The notes under the pieces are model-generated. The model was given only the letters and a program-made list of their open reading frames with translations, was not told where the DNA came from and searched no databases. 38,759 nt of DNA from an uncultured Collinsella sp. GTDB taxonomy: Bacteria; Actinomycetota; Coriobacteriia; Coriobacteriales; Coriobacteriaceae. Location: positions 1 through 38,759 of the forward strand of contig UQIG01000019.1 in NCBI GenBank assembly GCA_900541135.1, given 5' to 3'. A program made the translations under genes and the position numbers. Below, in pieces: positions 1 to 6,492 of the stretch (position 1 is its first letter; every line of letters starts with the position of its first letter).

Positions 1-43
1 CCAGGCCCGATTTTGCCTCTTGACAATGTCCTGCTCATATTAA

Positions 44-99
44 AAGGAACGTCCCCAAGTGCCGGCACAAAAGGAACGTCCCCAAGCGCCAGCCAAAAA
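44..99. repeat. Tandem GGAACGTCCCCAAG repeat units
   Basis: Two near-identical units, each reading AAAAGGAACGTCCCCAAG followed by a GCC-rich end, lie head to tail. Between them GTGCCGGCAC is itself palindromic. Related copies occur near 23130-23177, 26551-26580 and 32575-32640, always outside genes. No coding potential is seen. It belongs to an interspersed family whose core is CGTCCCC. Confidence 0.7.
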
Positions 100-100
100 T

Positions 101-163
101 GGGAGTGGATAATCCCCCGTTTCTAGCCCTCAAGCGGACCAAAAGTGGGAGATTATCCACTCT
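101..163. repeat. Palindromic GTGGATAATC repeat, copy 1
   Basis: The left arm at 103-122 is complementary to the right arm at 141-162 around GTGGATAATC(T/C)CCC, with about 18 nt between. The same element recurs at 25036-25107 and 26476-26544. It lies downstream of hspR on the minus strand and could help end that transcript, but there is no clear U-run. It is otherwise an interspersed palindromic element. Confidence 0.7.
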
Positions 164-199
164 CATATTGTTAGGATTTGCGTCGTAGAGCCGCCGTAA

Positions 200-616
200 C
201 TAAAGATCGGTTCCCGCGCCTAGCAGCTTGCGCATGACTTGCTCGGGGTTGACTGAGCCGTCGCGCGGGGCCAGGGCGGTGATCTTCTTCTGCATCTTGT
301 ACTCGTGCAGCTCGTCCTCGAGCTGGCGCACGCGAGCACGGAGCTTTTCGTTCTCGCGCTCACGCTCCTCGGCACGCTCCTTCATATCGAGGATGCGCAC
401 CACGCCGGCAAGGTTGATGCCCTCGTCGGTCAGTTGGTTGATGAGTTCCAGACGCTCGATATCGGCACGGGAATACAGGCGCGTGTTACCGCCCGAGCGC
501 TGGGGGTTCACCAGGCCCTTGGACTCGTAGACGCGCAGAGTCTGCGGATGCATGCCGGTCAGCTCGGCCGCCACGCTGATCATGTACAGCGGTTTGTTCC
601 TATTGTCCTCGGCCAT
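200..616 (-). CDS. hspR: HspR, MerR-family heat-shock repressor
   Basis: A 138-residue MerR-type regulator. The N-terminal winged helix contains AAELTGMHPQTLRVYESKGL and continues to about residue 75. A Glu/Arg-rich coiled coil (about 77-110) would serve dimerisation. This is the usual HspR architecture; family members repress the dnaK operon by binding HAIR inverted repeats, with DnaK as co-repressor. The chosen ATG at 616 is preceded by an AAAGGGG ribosome-binding site, whereas the longer frame to 688 lacks one and would add an unlikely N-terminus. It is last in the operon, 73 nt after dnaJ. No convincing full HAIR palindrome was found upstream of dnaK, so the operator is not located. Confidence 0.93.
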   Translation of the reverse strand: MAEDNRNKPLYMISVAAELTGMHPQTLRVYESKGLVNPQRSGGNTRLYSRADIERLELINQLTDEGINLAGVVRILDMKERAEERERENEKLRARVRQLEDELHEYKMQKKITALAPRDGSVNPEQVMRKLLGAGTDL

Positions 617-689
617 GCTACCTGACCCCTTTCCGTCTCGCACATCTCCATCATAAGCCTGCGGCCAGCCCGTGGGCCACGCAACCAAA

Positions 690-1655
690 CTAGTACGTTG
701 CCTTGTAACGGTTGACCTTCTCGCGATAATCGCGCGTGTCGGCCTCGCGCAGCCTGGTCATGGCATCGCGCTCATCGTCGGACAGGTTCGTGGGAACCTG
801 CACCTTGATCTCGACGAGCAGCGCGCCCGTGCGGCCGCGATGCTTAACGTCGGGCGCGCCCATCTCCTTAAAGCGGAACTTCTTGCCCGTCTGGGTACCC
901 GCGGGCACCTTCAAACGGACCGTCGCACCGCCGGGCGTGGGCACGTCCACCGTGCAGCCGAGCGCCGCCTCGTAGACCGAGACCGGTACCTCCATGGTCA
1001 CGTCGGCACCCTTGCGCTTAAACAGCGGATGCTCCTCCACGTGCGTGGTTACGACCAGGTCGCCGCGCTCGCCGCCGGCAACGCCATACTCGCCGCGACG
1101 TTTATAACGCAGCTTGCCGCCGTCGACCGCGCCTGCAGGCACCGAGACCGTAATGGTCTGCTGCTCGCCCGTCGAGGGAATGCGGTAGGTGACCTTGTGC
1201 GTCACACCGCGAAACGCGTCCTCGGCCGTCACATCAACGGTCAGCGACAGGTCGCCGCCCTTGCGAGCACGGCTGCGGCCCGCGCCGGCACCGGCAGCGC
1301 CCGCAGCCCCGGCAAAGCCCGAGCCCCAGTCGCTGCCCCAGGCGCCGTTGCCGCTAAAGATGCTATCGAAGATGTCGCCCCAGCCGCTGGCGCCCGCGCC
1401 GGCACCGTAGCCGCCGCCATACGCGCCACCCGCGCCCGGCATGCCGCCAAACATGAGCATCTGGTCGTACTCTTTGCGCTTCTTCTCGTCCGAAAGCGTC
1501 TCGTAGGCCTCGCTGATCTCCTTAAACTTGGCCTCGTCGCCGCCGGCATCGGGGTGATATTTTTGCGCGAGTTTGCGAAACGCACTCTTGATCTCTTTGT
1601 CGGAGGCGCTCTTGGATACGCCCAGGATGTCATAGAAGGTTTTGCCTGCAGCCAT
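690..1655 (-). CDS. dnaJ: DnaJ co-chaperone lacking the zinc finger (class B type)
   Basis: A 321-residue J-domain protein that stimulates DnaK ATPase activity and delivers unfolded clients. The J domain (about residues 6-72) has the HPD motif at 34-36 (KYHPDAGG). A Gly/Phe/Ala-rich linker (about 80-145) with many GAG repeats follows, then two beta-rich C-terminal substrate-binding domains (about 145-310). The four CXXCXGXG repeats of classical DnaJ are absent, so this is a class B or CbpA-like form. The start at 1655 follows a GGAGAGGAG site; the frame to 1688 is open but lacks a site. A strong hairpin separates it from grpE, so dnaJ-hspR may be made at a different level from dnaK-grpE. Confidence 0.93.
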   Translation of the reverse strand: MAAGKTFYDILGVSKSASDKEIKSAFRKLAQKYHPDAGGDEAKFKEISEAYETLSDEKKRKEYDQMLMFGGMPGAGGAYGGGYGAGAGASGWGDIFDSIFSGNGAWGSDWGSGFAGAAGAAGAGAGRSRARKGGDLSLTVDVTAEDAFRGVTHKVTYRIPSTGEQQTITVSVPAGAVDGGKLRYKRRGEYGVAGGERGDLVVTTHVEEHPLFKRKGADVTMEVPVSVYEAALGCTVDVPTPGGATVRLKVPAGTQTGKKFRFKEMGAPDVKHRGRTGALLVEIKVQVPTNLSDDERDAMTRLREADTRDYREKVNRYKATY

Positions 1656-1728
1656 CGTAGCTCCTCTCCTGTTACGTCCGCCGCCCATGCAGACGACGGC
1701 TCATGCTTTCATATGGCACTAGGCCAGA

Positions 1729-1758
1729 AAGGGCCCCGGGTGTTGCCCCGGGGCCCTT
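1729..1758 (-). terminator. Strong GC hairpin between grpE and dnaJ
   Basis: Arms of 12 nt at 1729-1740 and 1747-1758 are perfectly complementary (AAGGGCCCCGGG) around a 6-nt loop, just after the grpE stop on the minus strand. The following U-run is short, so partial termination or 3'-end protection of the dnaK-grpE message is more likely than a complete stop. Confidence 0.6.
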
Positions 1759-1763
1759 CTCAA

Positions 1764-2606
1764 TTACTCCTCGGTGCTCTCGGCCGTATCGGCCGTAGCA
1801 TCCTCGGGCGCCGCTTCGGGCTCCGGTGCGGGGCGCTTCTCGCCACCGTAGGTCACCGTCACCATCGCGGAACGCAGAATGCGGTCCGCCATGCGGTAGC
1901 CCTTCTGGTACACGTCGTTGACGGTCTCGTCGTACTGCGATGCGTCCTCGACGCGGCCCACGGCCTGGTGCTCGAGCGGATCGAACGCCTCGCCCTTGGG
2001 GTCGATGGGCTCAACGCCCTCGTGCGCAAACACATCGAGCAGCTTGGCATGCACCGCGTCGACACCGTCGACGAACTGCTTAAAGTCGTCGGCAAGCTCC
2101 TGGCTGCGGGCATGGTCGATCGCACGCTCGATATCGTCGACCACCGGCAGCAGCGCGGTGACGAGCTTCTCGGTCGCGCGCTCGCGCTCGGCGATACGCT
2201 CATTGGCGGTGCGGCGACGGAAGTTCTCCCAGTCGGCCTGCAGACGGGCGGTGCGCTCGGTGGCGTCCTTTGCCTTGTCCTCGGCGGCCTTCTGAGCCTC
2301 TGCCGCAGCATCGAGCTCGTTGCGCACGTCGGCAAGCTCTTTCTGAGCCTGCTCGAACTTGAGCTTAAAGTCGTTGTCGGCGGCTTCCTCACCGGCGCGG
2401 ATAGCGGCTTCCACCATCTCGTCCTCGGTCATCGTCGCCTCCTTGTTGGAATCCTCTACTTGGTTCTCGGCAGCCTCGGCGGCCGGGGCCTCGTTGGCCT
2501 CGGTAACGTCTGCGGCCTCTACGGGAATCTTCACGTCCTTCTCCTCAGAGTCAACGGGGGCGGCACCAACGGCGGCCGCCTCCGTGCGAGCTTTACGAGC
2601 GGACAT
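1764..2606 (-). CDS. grpE: GrpE nucleotide-exchange factor for DnaK
   Basis: A 280-residue GrpE that releases ADP from DnaK. The first 75 residues form an acidic, Ala/Glu-rich and probably disordered region, longer than in most GrpE proteins. A long coiled coil follows (about 80-140), then the conserved helix ending in DWENFRRRTANERIAE-like sequence (here ADWENFRRRTANE) and the beta-wing with GVEPIDPKGEAFDPLEHQAV. The Glu/Pro-rich tail is short. It starts 2 nt after the dnaK stop, with the Shine-Dalgarno inside the dnaK 3' end, so translation is probably coupled. Confidence 0.95.
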   Translation of the reverse strand: MSARKARTEAAAVGAAPVDSEEKDVKIPVEAADVTEANEAPAAEAAENQVEDSNKEATMTEDEMVEAAIRAGEEAADNDFKLKFEQAQKELADVRNELDAAAEAQKAAEDKAKDATERTARLQADWENFRRRTANERIAERERATEKLVTALLPVVDDIERAIDHARSQELADDFKQFVDGVDAVHAKLLDVFAHEGVEPIDPKGEAFDPLEHQAVGRVEDASQYDETVNDVYQKGYRMADRILRSAMVTVTYGGEKRPAPEPEAAPEDATADTAESTEE

Positions 2607-2608
2607 GA

Positions 2609-4501
2609 TTACTTGTCCTCGTCGTCCACAACCTCGTAGTCGGCATCGACGACGTCATCGTCGGCAGGCTGGGCGCCGGCGGCACCGTCGGTCTGCTGCT
2701 GAGCGTCGGCGTAGACAACCTGGGCCAGCTCGTAGGCCACGGACTGCAGGGACTCGCCGGCGGCCTTGATGGCCTCGACGTCAGAGCCCTCGAGCGCCTT
2801 CTTGGCGTCGGCGATAGCGGCCTCGGCCTTGGACTTCACGTCGGCGGAAACCTTGTCGCCCAGCTCGTTGAGGGTCTGCTCGGTGGAGTAGCACAGACTG
2901 TCGGTCTGGTTGCGGACCTCGACCTCTTCCTTCTGCTTCTTGTCCTCCTCGGCATGAGCCTCGGCGTCCTTGACCATACGATCGACTTCGTCGTCGGACA
3001 GAGCAGTGGAGCCGGAAATGGTGATCTGCTGCTCCTTGCCGGTGCCCTTGTCCTTAGCGGAGACCTTGACGATACCGTTGGCGTCGATGTCGAAGGTGAC
3101 CTCGATCTGCGGCACGCCGCGGCGGGCAGCCGGGATACCGGTCAGCTGGAACTTACCGAGCGACTTGTTGTCGCGGGCAAGCTCGCGCTCGCCCTGGAGC
3201 ACGTTAATCTCGACGCTGGTCTGGTTGTCGGCAGCGGTGGAGTAGACCTCGGTCTTGGAGGTCGGGATCGTGGTGTTGCGGTCGATCATCTTGGTCATGA
3301 TGCCGCCCATGGTCTCGACGCCCAGCGACAGCGGGGTAACGTCGAGCAGCAGGATGCCCTCGACGTCGCCGGTGAGCACGCCGCCCTGGACGGCAGCGCC
3401 GTCGGCAACGACCTCGTCGGGGTTCACGGACATGTTGGGCTGCTTGCCGGTCATGGTCTTGACGAGCTCCTGGACGGCGGGCATACGGGTGGAGCCGCCG
3501 ACGAGGATGACCTCGGTCAGATCGGAGAGCTTAAGCTTGGCGTCGCGCAGGGCATTGGTGACAGGCTGCTTGCAGCGCTCGAGCAGGTCGCGGGTGATCT
3601 TCTCGAACTCGGCGCGGGTCAGCGTGTAGTTGAGGTGCAGCGGGCCGGACTGGTTCATGGTAATGAACGGCAGGTTGATGGTGGTCTGCTGGGCGGCGGA
3701 GAGCTCCTTCTTGGCGTTCTCGGCGGCCTCTTTCAGACGCTGCAGGGCCATGGGGTCCTGACGCAGGTCGACACCGTTCTCCTGCTGGAACTTATCGGCC
3801 ATCCAGTCGATGACGCGCTGATCCCAGTCGTCGCCGCCCAGGTGGTTATCGCCCGAGGTGGACAGAACCTCAAACACGCCGTCGGCGAGGTCGAGGATGG
3901 AGACGTCGAAGGTACCGCCGCCCAGGTCAAAGACCAGAATACGCTGGTCGGTGCCCTGCTTGTCCAGGCCATAGGCCAGAGCAGCAGCGGTCGGCTCGTT
4001 GACGATACGCTTGACGTTGAGGCCGGCGATCTTACCGGCGTCCTTGGTGGCCTGACGCTGGGCGTCGTTGAAGTAGGCCGGGACGGTGATGACGGCGTCA
4101 GTGACGGTCTCGCCCAGATACTTCTCGGCGTCAGCCTTCATCTTTGCGAGCGTCATGGCGCTCACCTGCTCAGCGGTGTAATCCTTGCCCTCGATGTCGA
4201 CGACGGCACGGCCACCCTGGCCCTCCTTGACCTCATACGGCACGGTCTTGATCTCAGAGGTGCACTCGGAGTACTTGCGGCCCATGAAGCGCTTGATGGA
4301 GAACACGGTGTTCTTGGGGTTGGTGACAGCCTGGTTCTTAGCGGCCTTACCCACGACGCGGTCGCCGTCGGCACGGAAGCCCACGACGGACGGGGTGGTG
4401 CGGTCGCCCTCGGCGTTCACGATAATGGTCGGAGAACCGCCCTCGAGAACGGCCATTGCGGAGTTAGTAGTACCAAGGTCGATACCAAGAATCTTGCCCA
4501 T
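2609..4501 (-). CDS. dnaK: DnaK, Hsp70 chaperone
   Basis: A 630-residue Hsp70. The N-terminal ATPase begins MGKILGIDLGTTNSAMAVLE, with phosphate-2 motif LVFDLGGGTFDVSIL and the adenosine motif VILVGGSTRMPAVQELV. The interdomain linker is LLLDVTPLSLGV. The substrate-binding domain and helical lid follow, ending in an acidic tail (DDDVVDADYEVVDDEDK). This is the full length expected for the family. It is first in the minus-strand dnaK-grpE-dnaJ-hspR operon, and HspR control is inferred from gene order. The 5' region (4505-4700) is AT-rich and contains an imperfect inverted repeat. Confidence 0.98.
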   Translation of the reverse strand: MGKILGIDLGTTNSAMAVLEGGSPTIIVNAEGDRTTPSVVGFRADGDRVVGKAAKNQAVTNPKNTVFSIKRFMGRKYSECTSEIKTVPYEVKEGQGGRAVVDIEGKDYTAEQVSAMTLAKMKADAEKYLGETVTDAVITVPAYFNDAQRQATKDAGKIAGLNVKRIVNEPTAAALAYGLDKQGTDQRILVFDLGGGTFDVSILDLADGVFEVLSTSGDNHLGGDDWDQRVIDWMADKFQQENGVDLRQDPMALQRLKEAAENAKKELSAAQQTTINLPFITMNQSGPLHLNYTLTRAEFEKITRDLLERCKQPVTNALRDAKLKLSDLTEVILVGGSTRMPAVQELVKTMTGKQPNMSVNPDEVVADGAAVQGGVLTGDVEGILLLDVTPLSLGVETMGGIMTKMIDRNTTIPTSKTEVYSTAADNQTSVEINVLQGERELARDNKSLGKFQLTGIPAARRGVPQIEVTFDIDANGIVKVSAKDKGTGKEQQITISGSTALSDDEVDRMVKDAEAHAEEDKKQKEEVEVRNQTDSLCYSTEQTLNELGDKVSADVKSKAEAAIADAKKALEGSDVEAIKAAGESLQSVAYELAQVVYADAQQQTDGAAGAQPADDDVVDADYEVVDDEDK

Positions 4502-4610
4502 TAGAAATTCCCTCTCTCTTGTGCGTTTGCACCGACTCGGCGGTCTGCCGAGCGGTGTTTCGGCTTGTCTTTCAGGATGTAGTGTATCCCCTTATGGGCC
4601 GGAATATACA

Positions 4611-4637
4611 AAATCTAAGTCAATTCATATAAGATTT
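4611..4637 (-). promoter_or_regulatory. Imperfect inverted repeat upstream of dnaK
   Basis: AAATCTAAG at 4611-4619 is mirrored by ATAAGATTT at 4629-4637, with 7 of 9 positions matching. It lies in an AT-rich stretch about 110 nt before dnaK where a promoter would be expected. It does not match the HAIR consensus CTTGAGT-N7-ACTCAAG; only a lone TTGAGT half-site is seen near 4685-4692. It is recorded as a possible operator or promoter region only. Confidence 0.25.
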
Positions 4638-4759
4638 CTTATTGCCGAGAGTTTAGGTTCTTAAATGCGCAGGTAGATGCGCTGTTTGAGTTCTAGGCAA
4701 ATCTATCGAGATCTATGTAGAGATGGCTGAGGCTTGGGTCCGAGGGTGCCTGGGGCTGC

Positions 4760-4940
4760 CTTGCGGAAAGCTCGTCCCGTTTTGAGCGTGGATTCCGGGC
4801 CGCGGTTTCCGTCTGAAGGCTCAACCGGAAACCGCGGCCCGTTTTGAGAGCTGATACCGGGTCACAGTTTCCGCTAGCGGGCCCAACCGGAAACTGTAAC
4901 CCGGTTTTCGGCCAAATAACGGGATGCCCTTTCCGCAGGC
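4760..4940. repeat. Tandem hairpin cluster (TTTCCG...CGGAAA family), copy 1
   Basis: Two adjacent hairpins share a plan of CGGG-N6-TTTCCG, a loop ending in CAACC, then the complement and a TTTTGAG/TTTTCGG spacer. Hairpin A pairs 4796-4811 with 4826-4841 over 16 perfect base pairs. Hairpin B pairs 4857-4873 with 4888-4904 with one mismatch, which would be G-U in minus-strand RNA. Half-elements flank both (4763-4780 and 4918-4936). The six central stem bases differ between A and B but stay complementary. A related cluster is at 22930-23075. The stretch 4700-5000 holds no gene. Confidence 0.8.
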
Positions 4941-4984
4941 GCGCTCAATAGCTCAATATTTCAAGTCACCTTTAGCTAACATTT

Positions 4985-5017
4985 GCGCAGCTCAACGGCC
5001 CCACCTGCGCGTTTTTT
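4985..5017 (+). terminator. Small hairpin with T-run, no gene upstream
   Basis: GCGCAG at 4985-4990 pairs with CTGCGC at 5005-5010 and is followed by G and six T residues. It has the form of a plus-strand intrinsic terminator, but the stem is only 6 bp and no plus-strand gene precedes it. It may end an unrecognised short RNA or be chance. Confidence 0.3.
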
Positions 5018-5069
5018 AGTAAACCTTGGCATACTCGGAGAACGGTATGAAGATGCCGGCCAGAGGGTA

Positions 5070-5097
5070 TTGCAAACGGTCGCTCCCGTGGTATGTT
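5070..5097 (+). promoter_or_regulatory. Possible promoter of the ferredoxin gene
   Basis: TTGCAA (5070-5075) and TATGTT (5092-5097) are 16 nt apart, about 60 nt before the ferredoxin start. Both boxes are degenerate. Confidence 0.4.
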
Positions 5098-5158
5098 TTT
5101 GCCCGAATCAAACCGGCGCGCATCGTCTGTAGCGTCGGTCAACAGAGAGGAAACTACC

Positions 5159-5344
5159 ATGGCTCATCCCGTAATTGATGCCGACGAGTGCATCGCTTGT
5201 GGCGTTTGCGTCGACTCCTGCCCCGCTGGCGTTCTGGAGCTCCAGGACGTCGCTACCGTCGCTGACGAGGACTCCTGCGTCGCCTGTGGCGCTTGCCAGG
5301 ACGCTTGCCCCGCTGGCGCGATCACCGAGATCGTCGAGGAGTAA
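5159..5344 (+). CDS. 2[4Fe-4S] ferredoxin
   Basis: A 61-residue bacterial (clostridial-type) ferredoxin carrying low-potential electrons in the cytoplasm. Two cluster motifs are visible: CIACGVCVDSCP (from residue 12) and CVACGACQDACP (from about residue 41), giving eight cysteines for two [4Fe-4S] clusters. The rest is short and acidic, ending in EIVEE. The start at 5159 has a GAGAGGAAA site 6-7 nt upstream; an in-frame ATG at 5093 lacks support. It is monocistronic, closed by a strong hairpin at 5385-5423. Redox partners are not in the window. Confidence 0.95.
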   Translation: MAHPVIDADECIACGVCVDSCPAGVLELQDVATVADEDSCVACGACQDACPAGAITEIVEE

Positions 5345-5384
5345 CAACTCCCCCACTTGCACACTCAAAAGTACACCGTGCACA

Positions 5385-5423
5385 AAAAAGGAGGCCTCCG
5401 CATCGCCGCGGAGGCCTCCTTTT
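5385..5423 (+). terminator. Terminator of the ferredoxin gene
   Basis: Arms AAAAGGAGGCCTCCGC and GCGGAGGCCTCCTTTT are perfect complements around ATCGCC, beginning about 40 nt after the ferredoxin stop. The A-run and T-run make it potentially bidirectional. Confidence 0.9.
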
Positions 5424-5466
5424 GCTTACGCAGCGCGGGCAGCCACTATAGCAACGCCGCAGGTTG

Positions 5467-5501
5467 ACCACCAATTTGGGGACAGGTTTCAAATTGGTGG
5501 T
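5467..5501. repeat. Palindromic GGGGACAGGT repeat at left edge of the AT-rich patch
   Basis: ACCACCAATTT (5467-5477) pairs perfectly with AAATTGGTGGT (5491-5501) around a GGGGACAGGTTTC core. Positions 5467-5496 are identical, in inverted orientation, to 8691-8720. Relatives with different stems are at 16943-16978, 16989-17023, 24968-25002 and 27806-27841. Confidence 0.85.
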
Positions 5502-5551
5502 TTTGTCCCGCCACGAGTTCGCCCAAAATGGGAATGTGGACAAAATCACCC
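5499..5551. repeat. Adjacent imperfect palindrome (GTGGACAAAATC)
   Basis: GGTTTTGTCCCGCCAC at 5499 onward is imperfectly complementary to GTGGACAAAATCACC ending at about 5551. It abuts the preceding repeat and resembles the GTGGATAATC palindromes in plan (a GTGGA stem with a CCCA/TGGG interior). From 5552 to 5718 only AT-richer sequence without a recognisable feature is seen. Confidence 0.45.
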
Positions 5552-5718
5552 GCATTAACAACTAAATCTGCAGCAGCCGAGACAAACCAACGACAGCCGA
5601 AGAAGTCAGACTGAACAGACGCTGGCAAAAATGTTCTGCATCTTTTTACTAATAGGAAGCAGCTATTTAAAGTTAGACGTAGCGATAGAAAAGCATTTCG
5701 TTTACAACACCGAGCGCC

Positions 5719-5946
5719 CTATTCAAAATCAAACAGCTTTGCAACGGGAACTCTGTAGAGAAATGCCAACGCGTAGAGGGTCTGAAGCCGAGGAGCTCGC
5801 TTTCCTTGCTCGATATATCCAATCGAAACCCGGTCCATGCCGAGCGCTTCTCCGACAGCCTCTTGGGACAACCCTTGGCTCTTTCGAAGAAGTTGCAGAT
5901 GGTGACCCAGCTGCTTGTTGAAGTTTTGAAAACCCTCTGTTTGCAT
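5719..5946 (-). CDS. XRE-family helix-turn-helix regulator
   Basis: A 75-residue single-domain DNA-binding protein. The helix-turn-helix spans about residues 14-70, with QLLRKSQGLSQEAVGEALGM as the first part and DRVSIGYIEQGKRAP as recognition helix and turn. It resembles the regulators of small accessory modules and restriction or toxin systems. It is transcribed away from the 137-aa gene at 6054 across about 107 nt holding three GTTTGCA boxes; one (5939-5947) overlaps its own start codon, so autorepression is likely. The ribosome-binding site is weak. Composition is AT-richer than the chromosome average. Confidence 0.85.
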   Translation of the reverse strand: MQTEGFQNFNKQLGHHLQLLRKSQGLSQEAVGEALGMDRVSIGYIEQGKRAPRLQTLYALAFLYRVPVAKLFDFE

Positions 5947-6028
5947 AAATCAACGCTATGACATACGGATTTGTTGAACAACAAACAGAGAGTTTGCAAA
6001 CCGACTTTTCCCAGTTTAATATGCAAAC
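5939..6028 (+). promoter_or_regulatory. Divergent control region with repeated GTTTGCA boxes
   Basis: The boxes are GTTTGCATA (5939-5947), the perfect palindrome GTTTGCAAAC (5992-6001) and TATGCAAAC (6020-6028, inverted). A promoter TTGCAA (5994-5999), 17-nt spacer, TAATAT (6017-6022) for the plus-strand gene is covered by the second and third boxes. TTGTTG-AA-CAACAA at 5971-5984 is another inverted repeat. The layout suggests that the XRE protein represses both directions. Confidence 0.6.
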
Positions 6029-6053
6029 AAGGCGTTAGCAAAGGAGTGGTTCT

Positions 6054-6467
6054 ATGGATAAGCAAAACCATCGATTTGCCGAAACTAAGATCCAAAAGGC
6101 CGCCATGGTGATATGGCAAGCGTCTCATGAGGGACAGGATCCGATTAGTTACTCGGAGTTCGCTCAGAGGATGGATATGGGAAATCCTCATAGCAGAGAG
6201 GTTGCTTTTCTTTTAGATGCCGTCCAGGAATGGTGCGAAAGCGCAGGCCTGCCAAGCTTGCCCGCGCTGGTAGGAAGAAAGAATGATTCGAACCATATCC
6301 CCGGAGAAGGATTCTTCGAATCATACGCAAACCATTATTTCGAGAACGAAGACTGGCGGCATGACGTAGTCGAGTTCGAAAGAACCAGGGTCTCAAAGGC
6401 TTCCGCGAAGTATCGAGAGGCGTTTTCCAATGACAAAAATGAACCCTGCAGCATGCAGGAGCTCTAG
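6054..6467 (+). CDS. Uncharacterised 137-aa protein, first gene of the zinc-ribbon operon
   Basis: The family is not identified with confidence. The protein is soluble, with no signal peptide or membrane segment. Residues about 10-75 look like a small helical DNA-binding-like domain: IQKAAMVIWQ, ISYSEFAQRM and REVAFLLDAVQEWCE would be helices, followed by GLPSLPALVGRKN and IPGEGFFESY. From memory, the order 'LPxLxxLV...PGEGF' recurs in proteins near or fused to bacterial defence and nuclease domains, but this is a weak recollection. The start has a good AAGGAG site. It is followed after 25 nt by the zinc-ribbon protein at 6493 and is divergent from the XRE regulator. Codon use is AT-richer than in flanking genes. 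Confidence 0.75.
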   Translation: MDKQNHRFAETKIQKAAMVIWQASHEGQDPISYSEFAQRMDMGNPHSREVAFLLDAVQEWCESAGLPSLPALVGRKNDSNHIPGEGFFESYANHYFENEDWRHDVVEFERTRVSKASAKYREAFSNDKNEPCSMQEL

Positions 6468-6492
6468 CTTTAGATAGGAAATGGGGACAAAA

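Noticed and set aside
672..2639. A 655-codon plus-strand open frame opposite dnaJ and grpE
   Set aside because: It crosses two well-supported genes and an intergenic hairpin, and has a composition typical of antisense shadow frames.
2954..4504. A 516-codon open frame on the plus strand opposite dnaK
   Set aside because: It is antisense to an unmistakable dnaK and arises from codon bias in GC-rich DNA; no ribosome-binding site or family match.
4501..4760. A HAIR operator for HspR upstream of dnaK
   Set aside because: Only a TTGAGT half-site near 4685 was found; no CTTGAGT-N7-ACTCAAG palindrome, so no operator was called.
4760..4940. A CRISPR array, because of regularly spaced repeats
   Set aside because: The units are hairpins with complementary variable arms, not identical direct repeats with unrelated spacers, and no cas gene is near.
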